Source of the DNA: Methylohalobius sp964654415
GTDB taxonomy: Bacteria > Pseudomonadota > Gammaproteobacteria > Methylococcales > Methylothermaceae
Length of the DNA: 64,000 nt
Assembly (NCBI GenBank): GCA_964654415.1
Contig: CAZZIP010000006.1
Span: 1-64,000, forward strand
Reading direction: 5' to 3'
Position numbers and translations under genes: made by a program. Positions 1 through 9,090 of the stretch are shown here, in pieces (the first letter of the stretch is position 1; each line of letters opens with the position of its first letter). The notes under the pieces were generated by a model. It worked only from the letters and a program-made list of their open reading frames with translations. It had not been told where the DNA came from and ran no database searches.

Positions 1-291
1 ATCGCTGCGCTGCGGGACGAGATGGGGAGGGAAATTGCCGCGCTGCGGGACGAGATGGGGAGGGAGATTTCCGAGCTGCGGGACAAGGTGGAGCGGGAAG
101 TTGCCGCGCTGCGGGACGAGATGGGGAGGGAGATTTCCGGGCTGCGGGATAAGGTGGAGCGGGATGTGCAAGGGCTGGAGGGCAAACTCGAGCGCGATTT
201 GAAAGACCTTGAATACCGAATGATCATCAAGCTCGGCAGCCTGATGGTGCTGGCAGTAGGCGTGGTGGCGACCTTAGTCAAGCTACTTTAA
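1..291 (+). CDS. Coiled-coil protein with C-terminal membrane anchor, 5' end outside window
   Basis: The reading frame is open from the first base, so the N-terminus lies upstream; the first in-window ATG is at 22. The visible part is built from 11-residue repeats of the type EMGREIAALRD / KVEREVAALRD, six in a row at 19-216, which predicts a long hendecad coiled coil. A single hydrophobic segment follows (IIKLGSLMVLAVGVVATLVKLL, last ~22 residues), so the protein is probably tail-anchored. The plan resembles the DUF1640/CCDC90-like group, but no function can be given. Confidence 0.7.
   Translation: MAALRDEMGREIAALRDEMGREISELRDKVEREVAALRDEMGREISGLRDKVERDVQGLEGKLERDLKDLEYRMIIKLGSLMVLAVGVVATLVKLL
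19..216 (+). repeat. Six tandem 33-bp coding repeats (hendecad units)
   Basis: Units start at 19, 52, 85, 118, 151 and 184, each coding one 11-residue coiled-coil unit. The first four are nearly identical at nucleotide level (gagatggggaggga...ctgcgggac), which suggests recent duplication and a potentially length-variable array. Confidence 0.75.
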
Positions 292-331
292 AGAGTTGGC
301 GGAATTGTCCTGACGAGCGCATGGTGAGGCT

Positions 332-2152
332 TTACGGCTCGATGTGGATCAGGGTTTCCTGAGGTGTGACTGCATCCCCCTTGCTCACGTAGATTTGCGT
401 GACTCGGCCTGTGATCGGGGCCTGAACCTCGGTCTCCATTTTCATGGTTTCGACGATCAGAACCGGGTCACCGGCTTTGACCATATCGCCTTCCTTGATC
501 AGCACTTCAACGATGTTACCCGGCATCGACAGGGTTACATCGCCTTCGCTGCGGGCTTTGGGACGTTTACTGCTGAGACGGCGCGGCACTGCCCCCTCAG
601 CGCCACCGGTGAGGACCACTTCGTCTAAAGTCTCGATGACGGCTTCCTCCGGCACCCCGTCCACCACCATGTAGAAGTGCCGCTCGGCCTGGTGTTTGGG
701 GCCGGTTCCGGTAATGCGCACGTGATAAGTCTCGCCGTGCAGGTGGATATTGAATTCGGTGGGGGCGATCTGGGGAGCATAAGTTTCCACCGGTGGCTCG
801 ATCGGTTCAGGCTGCAAGGTTCCAGCAGCGCGCTGCTCCAGGAATTGGCGCCCTACGTCTGGAAACATAGCGTAAATGAGGACGTCTTCTTCAGATTTAG
901 CCAGTTCTCCGATCTGCTGCCTGAGGGTCTCCATCTCTGGCGGCAATAGGTCGGCCGGGCGACATTCGATGATTTCCTCGTTGCCCACCGCTTTTTGTCT
1001 GAGCGCTTCATTGACCGGCGCCGGCGGCTGGCCGTAACCCCCCTGCAGATAGCGCTTCACCTCATTGGTGATGGTCTCATAGCGCTTGCCGCTCAGCACG
1101 TTGATGACCGCCTGGGTGCCGACGATCTGGGAGGTTGGGGTAACCAGTGGCGGATAGCCGAGGTCCTCGCGGACCTTAGGGATTTCTGCAAGCACTTCCT
1201 CAAGTCGATTCAGAGCGCCTTGTTCTTTGAGCTGGTGGTAGAGGTTGGAAATCATTCCTCCTGGGACCTGGTGCAGATGGACGCGGGGGTCGGGACCTAC
1301 GTATTCCGGCTCGAAGCGGTGATACTTGCGGCGTACTTCCCAGAAGTAGGCAGCGATTTCTTCCAGCGCTTTCAAGTTAAGCCCTAAATCGTAGCCTAAA
1401 TCCTGCAAGGCCACGACCAGGCTCTCGGTGGGCGGATGGCTGGGACCGCCGGCAAACGAGGAGATGGCGGTGTCGATGTGGTCGCAACCGGCCTCCACGG
1501 CTTTGAGGTGGCACATCTCGGAAAGCCCCGAAGTGGCATGGCAATGCAGGTGCAGGGGGAGCTTGACCGCTTGCTTGAGCGCACGGACCAACTCATAAGC
1601 CGTTCTAGGCGTAAGTAGCCCAGCCATGTCCTTGATCGCGATCGAGTCGCAATCCATCCTGGCCAGTTCCTTGGCCTGCGCGACGAAACTCTCGATGCTA
1701 TGGACTGGGCTGACGGTATAGCAGAGGGTTCCCTGCGCGTGTTTGCCGGCACGTTTGACTGCGGCGATGGCGGTCTGCAGGTTCCTCAAGTCATTTAGCG
1801 CGTCGAAGATGCGAAACACGTCCATGCCAGCGGCGGCTGCTCGGTTCACAAAAGCCTCCACCACGTCGTCGGCATAGTGGCGATAACCTAAGAGGTTCTG
1901 GCCGCGCAGCAGCATCTGCAGGCGGGTGTTCGGCAGTCCCAGGCGCAATTGCCGCAAGCGTTCCCAGGGGTCCTCTTTGAGGAACCTAATGCAAGTGTCG
2001 AAGGTAGCCCCACCCCAGCACTCCAGCGACCAGTAGCCGATGCGGTCGAGTTTGGGGAGAATCGGCAGCATGTCCTCAGTGCGCATCCTAGTGGCGATCA
2101 GGCACTGATGCGCATCGCGCAGAATGAGGTCGGTAATATGTACTTTGCTCAT
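332..2152 (-). CDS. pycB: Pyruvate carboxylase subunit B / oxaloacetate decarboxylase alpha-type protein
   Basis: Carboxyltransferase with its own biotin carrier. The N-terminal half is the HMGL-like TIM-barrel transferase (LRDAHQCLIATRMRTEDML near residue 12), the middle is the conserved PYC_OADA domain, and the last ~75 residues are a biotinyl domain with VETMKMETEV, the biotinylated lysine being about residue 571. The length of 606 is usual for PycB/OadA. It lies 9 bp downstream of the biotin carboxylase gene in one operon. No oadB or oadG (membrane subunits of the Na+ pump) is nearby, so anaplerotic pyruvate carboxylation is more likely than oxaloacetate decarboxylation. ATG preceded by ggagaagtc. 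Confidence 0.88.
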   Translation of the reverse strand: MSKVHITDLILRDAHQCLIATRMRTEDMLPILPKLDRIGYWSLECWGGATFDTCIRFLKEDPWERLRQLRLGLPNTRLQMLLRGQNLLGYRHYADDVVEAFVNRAAAAGMDVFRIFDALNDLRNLQTAIAAVKRAGKHAQGTLCYTVSPVHSIESFVAQAKELARMDCDSIAIKDMAGLLTPRTAYELVRALKQAVKLPLHLHCHATSGLSEMCHLKAVEAGCDHIDTAISSFAGGPSHPPTESLVVALQDLGYDLGLNLKALEEIAAYFWEVRRKYHRFEPEYVGPDPRVHLHQVPGGMISNLYHQLKEQGALNRLEEVLAEIPKVREDLGYPPLVTPTSQIVGTQAVINVLSGKRYETITNEVKRYLQGGYGQPPAPVNEALRQKAVGNEEIIECRPADLLPPEMETLRQQIGELAKSEEDVLIYAMFPDVGRQFLEQRAAGTLQPEPIEPPVETYAPQIAPTEFNIHLHGETYHVRITGTGPKHQAERHFYMVVDGVPEEAVIETLDEVVLTGGAEGAVPRRLSSKRPKARSEGDVTLSMPGNIVEVLIKEGDMVKAGDPVLIVETMKMETEVQAPITGRVTQIYVSKGDAVTPQETLIHIEP

Positions 2153-2161
2153 GACTTCTCC

Positions 2162-3577
2162 TTACAGTCCGGCGTGGGCAGCGATAGCGGCCGCTAGGGC
2201 GCTCGCGATATGGGCTTTGCTGCGTTTTTCCGAATACCGGGTGAGTTCTGGGTGAGTATCGACGAAGCTGGTGTCGAAGCGACCGGCGCGGAAATCTGCC
2301 GATTTCAAAATCTGCTGGTAATAGGAGCGGGTGGTTTTGATTCCGCTGATTTCCATGTCGTCCAAGGCGCGTCGGCTGCGGGCGATGGTGTCCTCATAGC
2401 TGAGCGCCCAGACGATGAGCTTGGCGATCATCGAGTCGTAGTAGGGCGGAATGTCATAGCCGGTGTAAATGGCGGTGTCGGTGCGCACTCCAGGTCCTCC
2501 CGGCGCGTAATAGCGAGTGATACGGCCGAAGCTTGGGAGAAAATCGTTGCGCGGGTCCTCGGCATTGATCCGGAATTGGATCGCAAAGCCGCGCTTTTGT
2601 ACTTGGTCTTGAGAGTAACGCAAAGGGAGGCCGGAGGCGATGCGGATCTGCTCTTCGACGATGTCCACTCCGGTGATCGCTTCGGTGATGGTGTGCTCTA
2701 CCTGGATCCGAGTATTCATTTCCATGAAGTAAAAATTACCCGCCTGGTCGAATAAAAACTCTACTGTGCCGGCGTTCTGGTAACCTACCGCCCGTGCGGC
2801 TTTGATTGCCAACTCACACACCATCTGGCGCTGGGCTTCGGTGAGCGCCGGCGAAGGGGCGATCTCGATCAGCTTCTGGTTACGGCGCTGGATCGAGCAG
2901 TCGCGCTCGAACAGATGAATCACATTTCCGTGGTGGTCGGCCAGAATCTGCACCTCGATGTGGCGAGGCTTATCGATGCATTTTTCCATAAAGACCTCCG
3001 CCGAGCCGAAAGCCTTGGTCGCCTCGGAGACCACCCGCTCGTAGTTGCGCTGCAATTCGGTGGCGTTTTCGCAGCGGCGGATCCCTTTGCCTCCCCCGCC
3101 GGAAGTGGCTTTGAGCATGACCGGGTAGCCAATTTTCTCAGCCAACGCCAGAGCCTGATCAACGTCCTGCAAGTTGCCGCTGCCGGGTATCACAGGGATT
3201 CCGGCTGCCTGCATGGTGTTTCTGGCTTCAGTCTTGTCTCCCATACGGCGAATAATCTCGGCGCTGGGGCCGATGAAGCAGATCCCACGGCGCGCGCAGA
3301 TTTCGGCAAATTGGGCGTTCTCCGAGAGGAATCCATAGCCTGGGTGAATCGCGTCGCAGCCGGTTTCCAAAGCGAGGTTGACCAGCTTGTGCGGGTTGAG
3401 ATAACCGGCCAAAGGCTCCTCTCCCAGGCTGTGGGCTTCGTCGGCTTTCTTGACGTGCAGGGCGTGGCGATCAGCCTCGCTGTAAACTGCTACCGACAAG
3501 ATTCCCATTTCGGCGCACGCGCGGATGATGCGGACGGCGATCTCGCCGCGATTGGCGATAAGAATTTTGCGCAGCAT
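2162..3577 (-). CDS. pycA: Biotin carboxylase subunit (pyruvate carboxylase subunit A / AccC-like)
   Basis: ATP-grasp biotin carboxylase of 471 residues. It starts MLRKILIANRGEIAVRIIRA, the standard family N-terminus; a longer frame to 3622 exists but adds atypical residues, so the ATG at 3577 was chosen. The glycine-rich ATP loop (GGGGKGIRRC), EMNTRIQVEH and the R-I-N-A-E-D motif of the C-terminal domain are all present. It would carboxylate the biotin on the adjacent PycB using bicarbonate and ATP. AccC of acetyl-CoA carboxylase has nearly the same sequence; pairing with PycB rather than AccB decides the call. Confidence 0.87.
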   Translation of the reverse strand: MLRKILIANRGEIAVRIIRACAEMGILSVAVYSEADRHALHVKKADEAHSLGEEPLAGYLNPHKLVNLALETGCDAIHPGYGFLSENAQFAEICARRGICFIGPSAEIIRRMGDKTEARNTMQAAGIPVIPGSGNLQDVDQALALAEKIGYPVMLKATSGGGGKGIRRCENATELQRNYERVVSEATKAFGSAEVFMEKCIDKPRHIEVQILADHHGNVIHLFERDCSIQRRNQKLIEIAPSPALTEAQRQMVCELAIKAARAVGYQNAGTVEFLFDQAGNFYFMEMNTRIQVEHTITEAITGVDIVEEQIRIASGLPLRYSQDQVQKRGFAIQFRINAEDPRNDFLPSFGRITRYYAPGGPGVRTDTAIYTGYDIPPYYDSMIAKLIVWALSYEDTIARSRRALDDMEISGIKTTRSYYQQILKSADFRAGRFDTSFVDTHPELTRYSEKRSKAHIASALAAAIAAHAGL

Positions 3578-3731
3578 AGAACCCCTGTTAAGCTGTAACC
3601 TTCCGATTGCAGAGAAGGTCAATCCGCCGGTGTTTAGCTACCGGTGAGTTTTGCCGGGCGGGTGAAGCCAGGCGCAGATTACAACATTTTGGCATATACT
3701 CTCACGATTTTCGACGTTTCTAAGGAAAACC

Positions 3732-4544
3732 ATGCGGGTGGTGCTGATTGTAGGGATGTGTTTGTGGCTTTGCGGTTGCGGTGCTGTCAAGGGCCTGTTC
3801 GAGCACAAGCCGGAAGCGGTAGAAGTCTTGCCGGAAGAGGATTTGTATCGCCAAGCCAAGGAGAAGCTAGATCAGGGAAACTACGCCCGCGCGGTCGAAT
3901 TATATCAGGCGATCGAATCGCGCTATCCGTTTGGCCGTTATGGACCGCAGGTGTTGCTGGACCTGGCTTATGCCCATTACAAACAGGGCGATGCCGAATC
4001 GGGCTTGGCCGTCATCGAGCGTTTCGTCAAGTTATACCCTACCCACGAACGCCTCGATTATGCTTATTATCTGCGCGGACTTATTCACACCAGCCAGAGG
4101 ATGGGATTCGTTGAGCGCTATTTCCCAATCGACCTGACCAAGCGCGATGTGGCTCCCCTGGCTGAAGCCTATCAGGATTTCGTGGCTTTGCTCGAGAAAT
4201 TCCCCACCAGCGAATATCGCCAGGACGCCGAGCAACGCAAGCTTGCCCTGTTCAATTGGATGGCTATGCACGAATTGCACGTGGCCCGATTCTATCTCCA
4301 GCGGGGGGGGTATCTGGCGGCGGCCAACCGGGCTTACTTCATCGTCGAAAATTATCCCGGCACCTCTGCCATCCCGTTTGCTTTGCGGATCATGGAGCGC
4401 GCTTATCGCCAATTAGGAATGGAAGAACTGGCTGATCAGGCCGCCAAGACTTATGCGCTCAATTTCGGTGAGGTGGAACCGACTCTGGAGGAGCGGCCCA
4501 AAACGCTGCTCGGTTGGGTGTTTTGGTTGTTCCGTTGGGACTGA
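3732..4544 (+). CDS. bamD: Outer membrane assembly lipoprotein BamD
   Basis: 270 residues with a lipoprotein signal peptide (MRVVLIVGMCLWLCGCG; lipobox LCGC, lipidated Cys near residue 16) followed by TPR-like helical pairs (LYRQAKEKLDQGNYARAVEL, YPFGRYGPQVLLDLAYAHYK). This matches BamD/ComL/YfiO, the essential lipoprotein of the BAM complex that inserts beta-barrel proteins in the outer membrane. It is divergent from pycA and runs 4 bp ahead of the PfkB kinase gene. Confidence 0.9.
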   Translation: MRVVLIVGMCLWLCGCGAVKGLFEHKPEAVEVLPEEDLYRQAKEKLDQGNYARAVELYQAIESRYPFGRYGPQVLLDLAYAHYKQGDAESGLAVIERFVKLYPTHERLDYAYYLRGLIHTSQRMGFVERYFPIDLTKRDVAPLAEAYQDFVALLEKFPTSEYRQDAEQRKLALFNWMAMHELHVARFYLQRGGYLAAANRAYFIVENYPGTSAIPFALRIMERAYRQLGMEELADQAAKTYALNFGEVEPTLEERPKTLLGWVFWLFRWD

Positions 4545-4548
4545 AGCC

Positions 4549-5445
4549 ATGCAAGTGGATGTCGTTTGTATCGGTCACGCCAGTTACGATCTAGTGTTTG
4601 AGCTCGATCATCATCCGGAGGCAGACGAAAAGTGCACCGCTTCTGGCCTGGTCGCCTGCGGCGGGGGACCGGCCGCCAACGCCGCGGTGACTGCGACACG
4701 GCTTGCGCGCCGGGCAGCCTTTGTCGGCTACCTGGGCTGGGATCCTCTTGGCGATGCTCACTTTCAGGAATTGGTTCGAGAGGGGGTAGAAACCGCGCTC
4801 GTCTGCCGCGGTGATTCGCCCACCCCCCTGTCGGTGGTCCTGGTTAAGCCGGATGGTCGGCGGGCTCTGGTCAATTACCGGGGTGCCACCCCCCCGTTGG
4901 CCGCCGATGCCGTCGACCCGCAGGGCCTTGAGGCCAAAGTCGCCCTGTTCGATGGTCACGAACCCGAGGTTTCCAGCTGCTTTTTACCTCATTGCCGCAG
5001 TCAGGGTACGGCCACGGTGCTGGATGCTGGCTCCCTCCACCCAGGGACTCGGCAGCTGATGTTTGAAGTCGATTACCTGGTCGCCTCGCGCAAATTCGCC
5101 GCTCAGTGGTTGGGGCGCGACGATCCTCCCCAGGCACTGGAGAAATTGTCGGCTCAATCCCCGGCGGTGGTCATCACCTTGGGTGAGGAAGGGGTGATTT
5201 GGCAGCGGGGCGATGAGCGCGGGGCGATGCCGGCCTTTCCGGTCCAAGCGGTGGACACCACCGGTGCAGGCGACACCTTCCACGGAGCGTTTGCGGTTGC
5301 TCTCGCCGATGGGCTAGGATGGCTTGAGACCTTACGTTTTGCCAGCGCTGCGGCGGCATTGAGTTGCACGAAACTGGGGGCGCGGCCCGGAATCCCTGCC
5401 CGCGCCGAGGTAGAGGCGTTCTTGGCCCGGCACCGGTCAATCTAG
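4549..5445 (+). CDS. PfkB-family carbohydrate kinase
   Basis: 298 residues from ATG at 4549 (MQVDVVCIGHASYDLVFELD), 4 bp after bamD; a longer frame to 4453 overlaps bamD and is discarded. Ribokinase/PfkB signatures are the N-terminal GGGPAANAAVTATRL block and the C-terminal DTTGAGDTFHGAF anion-hole/catalytic block, with the catalytic Asp near residue 242. It should phosphorylate a sugar or nucleoside hydroxyl; the substrate cannot be read from sequence. Its 3' end overlaps the convergent priA by 9 bp. Confidence 0.82.
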   Translation: MQVDVVCIGHASYDLVFELDHHPEADEKCTASGLVACGGGPAANAAVTATRLARRAAFVGYLGWDPLGDAHFQELVREGVETALVCRGDSPTPLSVVLVKPDGRRALVNYRGATPPLAADAVDPQGLEAKVALFDGHEPEVSSCFLPHCRSQGTATVLDAGSLHPGTRQLMFEVDYLVASRKFAAQWLGRDDPPQALEKLSAQSPAVVITLGEEGVIWQRGDERGAMPAFPVQAVDTTGAGDTFHGAFAVALADGLGWLETLRFASAAAALSCTKLGARPGIPARAEVEAFLARHRSI

Positions 5446-7626
5446 GTTCAAGGGATCTACGTCCAGCGACCAGCGGACTTTGCGGCTGACCGGCAACTTA
5501 TCGAGGCCCGCTAGCAGACGGTTGAGCAAACAGTGTAAAGGCGCACGCTTGGTGGCCTGAAGCAGCAACTGGGCACGGTGGCGCCCGGCCCGTCTGGGCA
5601 TCGGCGCGGGGGCAGGGCCTAATACCTGGACTTTCGTATCGGCCATCGCTCTGGCGAGCGTTGCTGCTTGGTTGAGAAAGCGCTCGGGCAACTCTGGCTG
5701 GTGGGCTTCGGCCCGCAACAGGGCTTGGTAGCTGTATGGGGGGAGGCCGGCTTGGCGGCGTTCCGCGAGCGCCTGCCTGGCGAACGCCGAATACCCCCCT
5801 TCGAGCAAGGCGGTCAGGAGCGGATGATCCGGATGGCGGGTCTGGATCAGCACCTGGCCGGGTTTGTCGGATCTGCCGGCCCTGCCTGCCACCTGCATGA
5901 TCAACTGCGCCATCCGTTCCGGCGCGCGGAAGTCAGTACTGTAAAGGCCAGCGTCGGCGTCGACGATAACCGCCAAAGTGACGTTGGGAAAATGATGGCC
6001 TTTAGCGAGCATTTGGGTGCCGAGCAGCACGTCTACCTCTTTGGCGTGAATGGCTTCGATCAGCTTGTCTAGGCTGCCTTTGCGGCGAGTGGCGTCGCGG
6101 TCGATGCGGGCGATGCGGACGCCTTGGAGCAGGGTGGAAAGTTCGGTCTCAAGGCGTTCGGTTCCCCGCCCCAACGGGCGCAAGTCCTGCGAGCCGCAGC
6201 TCGGGCAGCACGCTGGGAGGGAACGGGCGTGGCCGCAATGGTGGCAGCGCAAGTGTCGGTCGCGGCGATGCAGGCACAGGCGAGTATCGCAGCGCGTGCA
6301 GTTGGCTACCCAGCCGCATTCGTGACAGATCAAAACCGGCGCAAAGCCGCGGCGATTCAAAAACAACAGCGCTTGTTCCCGACGTGCTAAAGCGTTCTCG
6401 ATGGCTACCAGCACAGGCTGGGCCAGGCCTGCCTGGAGATTTGCGCCGCGGATATCCACCAATTTGAGGGCTGGCGCCCGCGCACCGCCTGCGCGCTGGG
6501 GTAAGTGCAGGTGGTGATAGCGACCCCGCTGAGCGTTGTATAGGCTTTCCAGGGCGGGAGTGGCCGAGCCCAAAACGATCGGGATGCCCAACTGGCGCGC
6601 CCGCGCCACTGCCACGTCGCGGGCCGAAAAGCGGAAACCCTCCTGCTGCTTGAAGGAAGGATCGTGCTCTTCGTCGACTACGATCAGGCCAGGTCTTGCC
6701 ATCGGAATGAATGCCGCCGATCGGGTTCCCAGTAGGATCGGAATCTCACCGCGCTGGAAGCCGAGCCAGGCGTTGAGCCGCTCGCTATCACTTAACCCGG
6801 AGTGGTAGACGGCAATCGGACAAGTGAACCGATTTTGGAAGCGGGTTTGCAACTGGGGGGTGAGGGCGATTTCCGGGAGGAGGACTAGCGCTTGGCGGTC
6901 AAGGCCCAAGATCTTTTCGATAATTTTGAGATAGACCTCGGTCTTGCCGCTGCCGGTAACCCCTTCTAGCAGATAGGCGTTGAATCGGTTCGGGTCAGCG
7001 GTGACCGCCTCGATAGCTTGCTGCTGGGCAGAATTGGGCTGAAAGCTGGCGGGAACCGTCAGTCCAGTGGCAGAGGTTGCCGCTTCGATCTGCAACCAGC
7101 CTTTGGCCGCCAAGGCTTTAGCCGCTGGGCGCCAATCCCAGCTCAAGCTGCTCAGGTCGTCGGCAGTCAAGATTCCTTCATGTTGGCGGAGTAAACTCAA
7201 GAGAGCGGCTTGTTTGGCGGCGCGCGCCGAAGGGGTAGCCGTTTGGCCGGCCGGGGTCAGGCGAAGTTGGAGGCTAAGTTGCATCTCGGCTGGCTTTCCC
7301 TGGCGCAGTAGCTTGGGCAAGGCGCTCACCACTACCTCTCCGATAGGGTGGTGATAATAGTGCGCGGCCCAGCGCACCAGGGCCAAGTCAGAAGGTCCCA
7401 GCAGGGGCTCGCGATCCAGAAATTCCAAGGCCTGCCGCAAGCGGGTCGGAACGACGGTGCTGGCGGTTGCTACCCCGAGCAGGACGCCGACCTGAAGCGT
7501 GCGCCCAAAGGGAACTTTCAGGCGCACTCCGGGGGTGGGTGAAAAGCAGAGCTCGGACATCGGCGGCAGGTAGTCGAAGGTCTTTGAGATCGGGGCAGGA
7601 ACGGCGACTTTGAGGATAACTGGCAT
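5437..7626 (-). CDS. priA: Primosomal replication protein N' (PriA helicase)
   Basis: 729 residues, standard for PriA. Visible parts: an N-terminal DNA-fork binding domain, Walker A GVTGSGKTEVY, the DEEH box (VVDEEHDPSFKQQ), a cysteine-rich zinc insert (CHECGWVANCTRC ... CHHCG ... CCPSCG) between the helicase lobes, and motif QMLAKGHHFPNVTL with QVAGRAGR. It restarts stalled forks by loading DnaB. The gene ends convergently with the PfkB kinase and is divergent from the HNH gene across a region with DnaA-box-like sites. Confidence 0.93.
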   Translation of the reverse strand: MPVILKVAVPAPISKTFDYLPPMSELCFSPTPGVRLKVPFGRTLQVGVLLGVATASTVVPTRLRQALEFLDREPLLGPSDLALVRWAAHYYHHPIGEVVVSALPKLLRQGKPAEMQLSLQLRLTPAGQTATPSARAAKQAALLSLLRQHEGILTADDLSSLSWDWRPAAKALAAKGWLQIEAATSATGLTVPASFQPNSAQQQAIEAVTADPNRFNAYLLEGVTGSGKTEVYLKIIEKILGLDRQALVLLPEIALTPQLQTRFQNRFTCPIAVYHSGLSDSERLNAWLGFQRGEIPILLGTRSAAFIPMARPGLIVVDEEHDPSFKQQEGFRFSARDVAVARARQLGIPIVLGSATPALESLYNAQRGRYHHLHLPQRAGGARAPALKLVDIRGANLQAGLAQPVLVAIENALARREQALLFLNRRGFAPVLICHECGWVANCTRCDTRLCLHRRDRHLRCHHCGHARSLPACCPSCGSQDLRPLGRGTERLETELSTLLQGVRIARIDRDATRRKGSLDKLIEAIHAKEVDVLLGTQMLAKGHHFPNVTLAVIVDADAGLYSTDFRAPERMAQLIMQVAGRAGRSDKPGQVLIQTRHPDHPLLTALLEGGYSAFARQALAERRQAGLPPYSYQALLRAEAHQPELPERFLNQAATLARAMADTKVQVLGPAPAPMPRRAGRHRAQLLLQATKRAPLHCLLNRLLAGLDKLPVSRKVRWSLDVDPLNLD

Positions 7627-7960
7627 GAGAGTCCTTTAAGACTTTCAGAGAGATCGAATCTTGCAGTATTATCGCGATGCTAAAGCGGTTCTGGTCACAA
7701 CAAATTTTTTATTCACAAAAATTGTGGATAACTTTGTGGAAAATTTGCTGAAATCGGCCTATGAATCACATGAATGCTCGTGTTTAATCGAATTGCAAAA
7801 TTTCTAGACAGATATTAAATACTGATAAAAAACAGTTACTTACGGATTGCCTTTGCGAGTGACACCAAAATGTCTGGGATGCGGCAGAGCAACTTATCAG
7901 GATGTGTATAACTCTTGACATAATGATTTTTTGTTGAACCCAACTGGGACGGAGGCTTTG
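7627..7960. other. AT-rich intergenic region with DnaA-box-like sites
   Basis: A 334-bp gap between divergent priA and the HNH gene, conspicuously AT-rich compared with its surroundings. It contains TTATTCACA at 7709-7717, TGTGGATAA (reverse of TTATCCACA) at 7723-7731, TGTGGAAAA at 7735-7743 (one mismatch) and TGTGTATAA (reverse of TTATACACA) at 7903-7911. Between them lies an AT-rich stretch (about 7775-7850) that could unwind. This is the layout of a replication-origin-like or DnaA-titrating region; it must also hold the priA and HNH promoters. No coding sequence is seen in it. Confidence 0.5.
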
Positions 7961-8563
7961 ATGAACCCGTTGTCGTTGCAGGTGCTACGCACTGACGCAT
8001 CCGGCCTGCCGCTGGAATGGATCGATTATCAGGAAGCGGTCAAATTATATTGCCTGAATCAAGTGGCTTATACTTGCGGCACGCGCCTGTACCAGATCCG
8101 GGGGGGAATCAATGCCCGCAGCGGGCAGCGTAGCGTGATCGAGATCAACTCCATTATTGCTACCTACGGCCATGGTCTGCAGAGCAAGCATCACCGTTCG
8201 GATTACACGCCTCCTCTCAGTAACCGGACTTTATTCCGGCGTGACAATTACCTGTGCCTGTATTGCGGGGGGCGGTTTTTGCATCGCGACTTGTCTCGCG
8301 ACCACGTCACCCCCTTGAGCCAAGGCGGCTTGGACGCCTGGAACAACGTAGTGACTGCCTGCAAGCGCTGTAACAATCACAAGGCCGGCCGTACGCCGGA
8401 GGAGGCAGGCATGGAACTCCTCGCGATTCCCTTCACCCCGACTCATGCCGAATATATTTACCTGCAGGGTCGCAGGATCTTGAGCGATCAAATGGAATTT
8501 CTGCGTGCCCACTTTCCAAGGCGCAGTCCGCTGCACGAGCGCCTAAGAAGGAGAATGGATTAG
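7961..8563 (+). CDS. HNH endonuclease family protein
   Basis: 200 residues from ATG 7961, which has GGACGGAGG at a good distance; the frame can be read back to TTG 7931 but without a better signal. The C-terminal half is an HNH domain: CLYCGGRF, the RDHVTPLSQGG core with His, NNVVTACKRCNNHKAGRTPEEA, with two CxxC zinc pairs. The N-terminal ~80 residues (EAVKLYCLNQVAYTCG...) are typical of the chromosomally encoded HNH proteins of proteobacteria whose role is unknown. The stop codon overlaps that of dsbB. Confidence 0.82.
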   Translation: MNPLSLQVLRTDASGLPLEWIDYQEAVKLYCLNQVAYTCGTRLYQIRGGINARSGQRSVIEINSIIATYGHGLQSKHHRSDYTPPLSNRTLFRRDNYLCLYCGGRFLHRDLSRDHVTPLSQGGLDAWNNVVTACKRCNNHKAGRTPEEAGMELLAIPFTPTHAEYIYLQGRRILSDQMEFLRAHFPRRSPLHERLRRRMD

Positions 8564-9048
8564 GTCTCGTTACACCAACCGTTCCAAAGCGACCAGCTGG
8601 CCAATAGCAAAAACGCCACGAGGGTCCAGCCGGGGATACTGAGTCCCAAGAAAGTCCACGCTACTTCGCTGCACTCACCGGTGCCGCTGACCAGCATCCT
8701 GAGGGTTTCCGTCAGCGGCAGGTGTTCAAATACGTAACTCAAGCCCGGGCCGCAAGCTGGAACCTCTTCTTTGGGCAAGTGCTGCAACCAGACATGGCGC
8801 GCGGATATCGTGGCACCTCCAAGCGCCAGCAGCGCCGCAAGAGTAGCATATATTCTCCGGCCCGAAGAGTTCGGGTTGTGCCAGGCTGCCGCCAACAGCA
8901 CCAGCCCAGTGAAGAATACCAATGCCCGCTGGGTGATGCACAAGGGACACGGTTCCAGTCCTTTCCCGAATTGGAACCAGGCCGCCACTAAAAGCAGGCC
9001 AACACAAAACAGGAAGCCAAGCAGAAAGCCAAGGCGAGGGGTAAGCAT
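8560..9048 (-). CDS. dsbB: Disulfide bond formation protein DsbB
   Basis: 162-residue inner membrane protein with four hydrophobic segments. The first periplasmic-side redox pair is in CPLCITQR (CxxC, near residues 34-37). The second pair lies in the long loop (ACGPGLSYVFEHLP ... GTGECSEVAW). This matches DsbB, which reoxidises DsbA and passes electrons to quinone. It is convergent with the HNH gene and 42 bp downstream of hemJ. Confidence 0.9.
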   Translation of the reverse strand: MLTPRLGFLLGFLFCVGLLLVAAWFQFGKGLEPCPLCITQRALVFFTGLVLLAAAWHNPNSSGRRIYATLAALLALGGATISARHVWLQHLPKEEVPACGPGLSYVFEHLPLTETLRMLVSGTGECSEVAWTFLGLSIPGWTLVAFLLLASWSLWNGWCNET

Positions 9049-9090
9049 CGTGCCCTATTCCAAAGTTCGATCGTCGAGGGCGATACCATA

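Noticed and set aside
3687..3700. TTTTGGCATATACT before bamD as a sigma-54 element
   Set aside because: The -12 TTGC is missing at the needed distance; at best TATACT is a sigma-70 -10 without a visible -35.
7915..7924. TTGACATAAT as a promoter for the HNH gene
   Set aside because: TTGACA and CATAAT overlap each other and have no partner element at 16-18 bp; only the general AT-richness is left.
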